The notes below the pieces were generated by a model, which saw nothing but the letters and a program-made list of their open reading frames with translations, did no database searches and was not told where the DNA came from. DNA of 12,031 nt, taken from the NCBI GenBank assembly GCA_019115685.1, contig DXDC01000412.1, positions 1 through 12,031 on the forward strand, in the 5' to 3' direction. Source of the stretch: Candidatus Agrococcus pullicola. GTDB lineage: Bacteria; Actinomycetota; Actinomycetes; Actinomycetales; Microbacteriaceae. Of this stretch, positions 7,906-12,031 are shown piece after piece (within the stretch, counting starts at the first letter, position 1; every line of letters starts with the position of its first letter). Position numbers and translations under genes: made by a program.

Positions 7906-8169
7906 ATGGCCGTTCTCGTCGATGATCCCCTGTGGCCGAAGCACGGCACGGTTTGGGCGCACCTCGTGAGCGACACGAGCCTGGATGAGCTGCACGCGTT
8001 CGCGGCGCGGGCCGGAATCCCTCGCCGTGGTTTTCAGGGTGATCACTACGACGTCCCCGTCGAGCGCATCGACGAGCTCGTCGCGCTCGGAGCGCAGCCC
8101 GTGCCGCCACGTGAACTCGTCCGCAGGTTATTGGCGAGTGGGCTCCGCATCCGGCCCCGCGACCGCTGA
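7906..8169 (+). CDS. DUF4031 domain protein
   Basis: An 87-residue protein that matches DUF4031 along its length: [20 protein letters not shown] at the start, then [39 protein letters not shown] and the basic end [13 protein letters not shown]. The ATG at 7906 is where the family pattern (a hydrophobic strand followed by D-P-W) begins. The frame is open upstream to 7792, but that part overlaps the rplU promoter. Biochemical function of the family is not known to me. It is divergent from rplU and convergent with the lipoprotein gene, seven bases between stops, with no terminator seen. Confidence 0.88.
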   Translation: MAVLVDDPLWPKHGTVWAHLVSDTSLDELHAFAARAGIPRRGFQGDHYDVPVERIDELVALGAQPVPPRELVRRLLASGLRIRPRDR

Positions 8170-8176
8170 CGAACGC

Positions 8177-9562
8177 TCACTCGACGATCATCACGGGCGC
8201 GAACAGGATGTGTTGATCCGTGATGAGCGCGTAGAGCATGAAATGACCGAGCGTCTCGTCCTCCCCGGTTCGATAGATGACCCCGCTCGGCACGTCCTGA
8301 TCGCTCAGGGCCATTCCGCTCCCCGAGCAGGCTGCGGCGCCCGCGGCTCCATCGACGCGTTGGCACGGGACCACGGCACCTTCACCAACGCCGAGGGGAT
8401 CATCGGCGCTGTGTCTCACGTGCGTCGGCGCTGAGCCCGAAAGCCACGGCCAGCGCTGGCCGAGTTCGATGGCCTCGTACTCTCCGTCGGGAAAAGTGCC
8501 GGCCGACTGGACTGGAAGCTCGCGAACGTCTGCCAGTTCGAAAGTGTCCGCATCGGCGTCATCGGGGTACAGGAGCTCGACACTGGCTCCGGGAGCAACG
8601 ACGCCGTCTGCAACCTCGAACTCGCCAGAGCAGATGCCGACCCCGCAGATGACTGCCCCGTGATGCACGTCGATGAGTTGCCCGTCGTCTACCTGCGCGA
8701 CCGCCACATCGTCACTGGTGAAAACTCCGCTCTCGAATTCGGCCCCGGTGCGCGAATACTGCAGGAACGCCGCGCTGTAACCCTGCACACCGTGGCTGAG
8801 CACGTAGTCGTCCCCTAGGCCGAGCTCGTCGGCGAAGGCGGGGTCGGTGCCGTCGAATCGCCAGTAGAAATCGTCACCGCGAATATGCAGGGCGCTTTTG
8901 CGATCTGCGCCGATCGGCAACACCCAGTCGTGCAGCGCACCGTAATCGACAATGTCCTCCGGAAAGTCGTTCACCCACTCGTCCAGCGAATGCAGGTCTC
9001 CTTCGCTCGTCAGCACCAGCTGCTCCGTATCCCCGTCGGCGAAGTCGATGAAGAAGCTGTCGAAGGTCTCCAACGCGATGCCGTCGGGCTCCCCAGGAAG
9101 CGCAAAACTGTCGACCTGCTCCCCCGTTGCTGCGTCGAGTAGCAGCGCTTCCTCTCCGCGAATCACGGCAACCATGGGATCGAAGAACAGATGATCGGAG
9201 ACCGCGAACATCGAGTCCCCGACTTCCACGCTCCACAGCTCCCTGAACTCCAGCGGGTCGAGAGGCTGCGCCGCCACTTCGTGTTCGTCGATAGCGACGT
9301 CGAGAGCCACGACTTCTTTGTCGCCTCCGGCACCACGAGAGGCGTAGACGATTCCTTCACGCAGGAACACCGACGGGTCCTCGGTCTGCCACTCGATCGC
9401 GAACACCGATCCTCCGTGCTGGCCGCTGTGCGACGGGTCCGTTCCCGGCGGCGTGAGGACGCATCCTGTGAGGACACCCGCTGCAACCGCACCTGCGATA
9501 AGTGCTTTGACTGCTCGTCTCGTTCCCAACCCACTCCACCCCTGCCTGATCGCCTCGATCAC
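8177..9562 (-). CDS. Secreted lipoprotein with PQQ-like propeller features, function unknown
   Basis: A 461-residue protein with an N-terminal lipoprotein signal: basic TRRAVKA, a hydrophobic stretch LIAGAVAAGVLTGC, and Cys34 as the probable lipidated residue (lipobox LTGC). The mature part is acidic and has segments like PQQ-type beta-propeller blades (VVALDVA, ELWSVEVGDS, LLLDAATGEQVDSFALPG). Four late cysteines (306, 311, 400, 412) could form disulfides. I list GTG 9562, but it has no clear ribosome binding site. TTG at 9529, preceded by GGAG, would give a more typical signal peptide of 22 residues before the Cys. Upstream, on the same strand, a perfect -35 TTGACA (9666-9671) overlaps iron-box-like sites. 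The exact substrate or partner cannot be told. Confidence 0.85.
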   Translation of the reverse strand: MIEAIRQGWSGLGTRRAVKALIAGAVAAGVLTGCVLTPPGTDPSHSGQHGGSVFAIEWQTEDPSVFLREGIVYASRGAGGDKEVVALDVAIDEHEVAAQPLDPLEFRELWSVEVGDSMFAVSDHLFFDPMVAVIRGEEALLLDAATGEQVDSFALPGEPDGIALETFDSFFIDFADGDTEQLVLTSEGDLHSLDEWVNDFPEDIVDYGALHDWVLPIGADRKSALHIRGDDFYWRFDGTDPAFADELGLGDDYVLSHGVQGYSAAFLQYSRTGAEFESGVFTSDDVAVAQVDDGQLIDVHHGAVICGVGICSGEFEVADGVVAPGASVELLYPDDADADTFELADVRELPVQSAGTFPDGEYEAIELGQRWPWLSGSAPTHVRHSADDPLGVGEGAVVPCQRVDGAAGAAACSGSGMALSDQDVPSGVIYRTGEDETLGHFMLYALITDQHILFAPVMIVE

Positions 9563-9613
9563 TACGGTAAAGGCTTGCGCACGGGGAAAGTTGGATGCTT
9601 GATCCCCGTCCCC

Positions 9614-9632
9614 TGAGTGAAGGCTTACCTTC
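9614..9632 (+). promoter_or_regulatory. DtxR/IdeR-like iron box, left copy
   Basis: TGAGTGAAGGCTTACCTTC agrees with the DtxR/IdeR operator pattern TWAGGTWAGSCTWACCTWA at 15 of 19 positions, best in the right half. It lies between the divergent lipoprotein and DUF1540 genes. DtxR-family repressors bind such sites with Fe(II). Part of it also belongs to a 7-bp inverted repeat (9622-9628 with 9633-9639). Confidence 0.5.
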
Positions 9633-9633
9633 G

Positions 9634-9652
9634 TAAGCCGTGCCTTACCTTG
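9634..9652 (+). promoter_or_regulatory. DtxR/IdeR-like iron box, right copy
   Basis: TAAGCCGTGCCTTACCTTG agrees with the same operator pattern at 14 of 19 positions. It starts 20 bp after the left copy, two helical turns on, so two repressor dimers could bind the same face. On the minus strand TTGACA (9666-9671), placed 18 bp before TAAGGC (9642-9647), would put the lipoprotein promoter -10 inside this box. Confidence 0.45.
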
Positions 9653-9730
9653 CTAGACAGCGGTTTGTCAAGTCTCTATCGTGGAATCATCGCAGCGATT
9701 CCGCTGCAACCGGCAGTAAGGATAGGGATC

Positions 9731-10012
9731 ATGGCAACGCTCACGGCAATCACTTCGTGCGCAGCAACGGAGTGCGCTTTCAACAACGACGGCTGCACGG
9801 CCGGCGCCATCACCGTCGGTGGCACGGGCTCGGAAGCGAGCTGCACGACCATGCTCACGCTGGATGCGCGGGGCGGACTCCCCGTTGCCGACGGTCGTGT
9901 AGGTGCGTGCCAGCGCATCGAGTGCGTCTTCAACAAGGACCTCATGTGCACGTCGGCGACGATCGCGCTCGACGGCGACACCGCTAACTGCACAAGCTAT
10001 CGCGCAGCGTAA
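9731..10012 (+). CDS. Small protein with two DUF1540-like cysteine units
   Basis: A 93-residue protein made of two copies of a four-cysteine module. The first is CAATECAFNNDGCTAGAI with a closing Cys at 38 (Cys 10, 15, 22, 38). The second is CQRIECVFNKDLMCTSATI with a closing Cys at 87 (Cys 60, 65, 73, 87). The C-x4-C-x-F-N pattern is characteristic of DUF1540, thought to be metal-binding from its cysteines; the metal is unknown. The ATG at 9731 has AAGGATAGGG upstream; the frame is open to 9617, but that stretch covers the iron boxes. No signal peptide, so cytoplasmic. The iron boxes about 80-115 bases upstream suggest iron control. Its stop faces the next gene's stop, ten bases apart. Confidence 0.85.
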   Translation: MATLTAITSCAATECAFNNDGCTAGAITVGGTGSEASCTTMLTLDARGGLPVADGRVGACQRIECVFNKDLMCTSATIALDGDTANCTSYRAA

Positions 10013-10022
10013 GCGAGCAGCT

Positions 10023-10859
10023 TCAGGCAGCGAGCAGTCGCGTGAGCTTCGCGCGACACTGATCGACCGTGGTTCCTGGCTCTTGAACGAGTGCTTCAGC
10101 ACCGAAGAGAGCGAGCACCACGGTCGTTTGCTTCTCGCCGATGTGCATGAGTGTCAATCCATCGGTATCCACGTCGATGACGAACGTCTTTCCCACTGCC
10201 GCGGCGCACGCTCCGACGGTCGGCCTCTCCAACAGCACGCGGCCGTTTCGATAGCCTCCGATGACGGCGTCGGCCAGCACTGACAGCCGGTCTCGGTCCG
10301 TTGAGCGGGCAAGATCCAGCATCGCAGGAATCTGCTCATGAACGCGGTCGCGCGAGGTCGCGAGAACGCCCTCCGCTGCGCGTCGCACGCCGACCCTCGT
10401 GACACCGGCGCTCTCGTGCACGAGCGCGCTCGTCGCGTGCACGACTCCCACGCGACCGCCTGGAGCCAGCGCGATCTCCGCGATGTGCTCGGGCAACCGA
10501 TCGATTGCAGCGGCGTCCGAAGGCTCGAATCGCGGCAACCATCGCAGGCTCCCCAGCAAATGCAACGACGCTGCCACGACGCGCACGTCCAGTTCCGGGG
10601 CCTCCATCGTGATGTCGAGTCGAACGTCAACGGGCGCGACGGCGAAGATCTCGGAGTCTGGCCGGGCGACCGCGGCAACCACGAGGCTGCCGTCCGAGGC
10701 GACGCCGTGCGCAATGGCATCCAGCATCGGCTGCCCCTCAAGCCGGTACGCGGTGACGACACCCGCCCCACTCCCGCTCAGCAGACGCTGGGCGATACGT
10801 TCGGCCCTTTCGGCCATCAAACGATCGCGTGGTGCAACCGCCACTTCCCCAGCACGCAT
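10023..10859 (-). CDS. Unrecognised 278-residue protein, probably iron-regulated
   Basis: I do not recognise a firm family. The first half (GVASDGSLVVAAVARPDSEI, then VDVRLDITMEAPELDVRVVA, then SLHLLGSLRWLP) has alternating beta strands resembling the split-barrel flavin/heme-binding proteins of the HugZ/DUF2470 kind, but this is a weak impression. The second half is helical (EGVLATSRDRVHEQIPAML), then a strand-rich end (FVIDVDTDGLTLMHIGEKQT). No signal peptide or membrane segment. I chose ATG 10859, which has GGGAG five bases before it; GTG 10865 is the upstream alternative. A strong iron box overlaps its promoter 27 bases upstream, so it should be repressed when iron is plentiful. A haem or siderophore role is possible but not shown. 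Confidence 0.8.
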   Translation of the reverse strand: MRAGEVAVAPRDRLMAERAERIAQRLLSGSGAGVVTAYRLEGQPMLDAIAHGVASDGSLVVAAVARPDSEIFAVAPVDVRLDITMEAPELDVRVVAASLHLLGSLRWLPRFEPSDAAAIDRLPEHIAEIALAPGGRVGVVHATSALVHESAGVTRVGVRRAAEGVLATSRDRVHEQIPAMLDLARSTDRDRLSVLADAVIGGYRNGRVLLERPTVGACAAAVGKTFVIDVDTDGLTLMHIGEKQTTVVLALFGAEALVQEPGTTVDQCRAKLTRLLAA

Positions 10860-10885
10860 ACGCACTCCCGAACGAGAACAAGAAC

Positions 10886-10904
10886 TTAGGCAAGGCTAAG
10901 CTAA
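10886..10904 (-). promoter_or_regulatory. Strong DtxR/IdeR iron box
   Basis: TTAGGCAAGGCTAAGCTAA matches the operator pattern TWAGGTWAGSCTWACCTWA at 17 of 19 positions. It lies 27 bases before the ATG of the 278-residue gene and covers its predicted -10 hexamer, the standard position for repression. Confidence 0.8.
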
Positions 10905-10921
10905 GGCGTGCTCCAGGTCAA
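10893..10921 (-). promoter_or_regulatory. Probable promoter of the 278-residue gene
   Basis: Minus-strand TTGACC (10916-10921) lies 17 bp before TAGCCT (10893-10898), which keeps the most conserved -10 bases (TA...T). The -10 lies inside the iron box. Confidence 0.5.
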
Positions 10922-10942
10922 GACAGCGACGTGCCTCTCCTA

Positions 10943-10988
10943 TTTTGAGCGCGTGGGAGGGATTGGTGCCTCACGTGTTTTGAGCGCG
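10943..10988 (+). repeat. Direct repeats at the left end of the insertion sequence
   Basis: TTTTGAGCGCG occurs at 10943-10953 and again at 10978-10988, 35 bp apart, just before the transposase start. Repeated subterminal motifs of this kind are often transposase binding sites, so the IS left end is probably near 10930-10943. The matching right end is outside the window or lost. Confidence 0.45.
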
Positions 10989-11019
10989 AAGCTTGCCTGA
11001 TGTGGAAGGCAAGATACCG

Positions 11020-12031
11020 ATGGCCGCGAGAAGGCATGTGACGAATAAGCTTGGATCTGCATACCGGAAAGCAAGCAAGTCCGAGAAAGCTCAGATTCTC
11101 GACGCGGTGGTAGCAACGACGGGGATGGGACGGTCGACCGCGAGACGGATGCTGACCGGCCCCAAGCTCCCCCGATCCTGCCAAGCAGGTCGATCGACGC
11201 AAGCTACGGGCGAAGCAGTACAGCGACGACTCCCGCGCCCTGCTGGAGCACGTGTGGGCGCTGATGGGTATGCCGTGCGGGAAGTACCTGACCGTGATGC
11301 TCGAGCTCTGGCTGCCACCGCTCCAGGACGCGGGAGATCTCGACCGGCCGTTCGCGACCCCCGCAGCGATCAGCGAGCTCACGGCGATGAGTCCGGCCAC
11401 GATCGACCGATACCTCGCTCCGGCCAAGCATCGCATGCAGCTGAGAGGCATCTCGACCACCACGCCGGCCCCGCAGGTGCTGCGCAACTCGATCGGCCTG
11501 TCCAAAGCCGGCGACGCCCCACCGACGACACCAGGGGTGACCGAGGCAGACACGGTCGCGCACTGCGGGCCGACCTTCGCCGGTGAGTTCTGCCGCACGT
11601 TGACCATGACCGATCTCGTCACCGGGTGGACCGAGAACGCCTCGATCCGCAACAACGCCGCCAAATGGATCCTCGGAGCCGTCGATGATCTGCAGCGCAT
11701 GTTCCCCATCCCGCTGACCGTGTTCGATTCGGACAACGGCTCCGAGTTCATCAACCACGACGTCGCCGACTGGCTCCAAGCCCGTGACATCGCGCCGACC
11801 AGGTCGCGCCCCTACCGGAAGAACGACCAGGCCACCGTCGAGTCGAAGAACAACCACGTCGTCCGCAAACACGCGTTCTACTGACGCTACGACACGGCCG
11901 AAGAACTGGCACTGCTGAATGAACTCTGGGCGCTAGCCTCGCTACGGCTGAACTTCCTCACCCCGACGAGTTGGAGGTGCCGGGCTCGTTCGTCGGTATC
12001 TGGCGTGAGCGAACTTCGGAGCGCACAACCT
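11020..12031 (+). pseudogene. Insertion sequence transposase (DD35E integrase fold), frameshifted and interrupted
   Basis: An rve-type transposase of an actinobacterial IS, no longer one frame. The first part (MAARRHVTNKLGSAYRKASK to TARRMLTGPKLP) is an N-terminal DNA-binding region. An extra C in the run 11169-11173 then shifts the frame: removing one C restores KLPDPAKQVD and continues into the next segment (LLEHVWALMGMPCGKYLTVM). The catalytic core is intact there: Asp in EADTVAHCG (11549-11551), Asp in DSDNGSEF (11732-11734), and Glu in VESKNN (11840-11842), 35 residues after the second Asp. An in-frame TGA at 11882-11884 replaces the aromatic residue expected in FYxRYDT; the same frame then continues as RYDTAEELALLNELWALASL. 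After LNFLTPT (about 11968) the sequence no longer looks like the family. ATG 11020 is the likely start; TTG 10993 and GTG 11002 are alternatives. It runs to the right edge. Confidence 0.85.

Noticed and set aside
7736..8110. N-terminal extension of rplU, or an overlapping gene upstream of it
   Set aside because: L21 homology starts exactly at GTG 7735 with a good ribosome binding site. The extension is Arg-rich and overlaps the promoter and the DUF4031 gene on the other strand.
10013..10037. Two copies of GCGAGCAG between the convergent stops
   Set aside because: Eight-base repeats in GC-rich sequence; they form no terminator and are likely chance.
1..12031. CRISPR arrays, toxin-antitoxin pairs, anti-phage systems or biosynthetic clusters
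   Set aside because: I looked for regularly spaced repeats and paired small genes on both strands and saw none that could be supported.

Overview
The window looks like a chromosomal segment of a high-GC Gram-positive actinobacterium, most likely of the Microbacteriaceae type. The support is GC-rich codon use with frequent GTG starts, the gene order rplU-rpmA-obgE-proB-proA-nadD-rsfS, and iron-box operators of DtxR/IdeR type. The genus cannot be fixed from the sequence alone.

Bases 1-775 are the edge of an integrated element. They hold the 3' part of a large serine recombinase that runs head-on into a tRNA-Ala(GGC) gene, and its reading frame continues antisense through the whole tRNA. From 7735 down to 678 everything reads on the minus strand as one housekeeping block. 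It starts with ribosomal proteins L21 and L27 and the ribosome-assembly GTPase ObgE. It continues with ProB and ProA (the first two steps of proline synthesis), a 57-residue membrane protein, NadD (NAD synthesis), a 473-residue acidic tail-anchored protein, RsfS (ribosome silencing factor) and the tRNA. Most junctions are short or overlapping (ATGA between nadD and the next gene, a GTG overlap between obgE and proB), which suggests translational coupling. A promoter is visible ahead of rplU and another ahead of the tRNA.

From 7906 to 10859 is a small accessory region: a DUF4031 protein, a large lipoprotein, a small protein with two DUF1540-like four-cysteine units, and an unrecognised 278-residue protein. 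Three 19-bp sites resembling the DtxR/IdeR operator lie in its two regulatory intervals. Two are in tandem between the divergent lipoprotein and DUF1540 genes. One, at 17 of 19 positions, overlaps the predicted promoter of the unrecognised gene. This reads as an iron-repressed set of poorly described proteins and is the most interesting part of the window.

From about 10940 to the right edge is a decayed insertion sequence. Its DD35E transposase has a one-base insertion in a C run, an in-frame stop and a 3' end that departs from the family.
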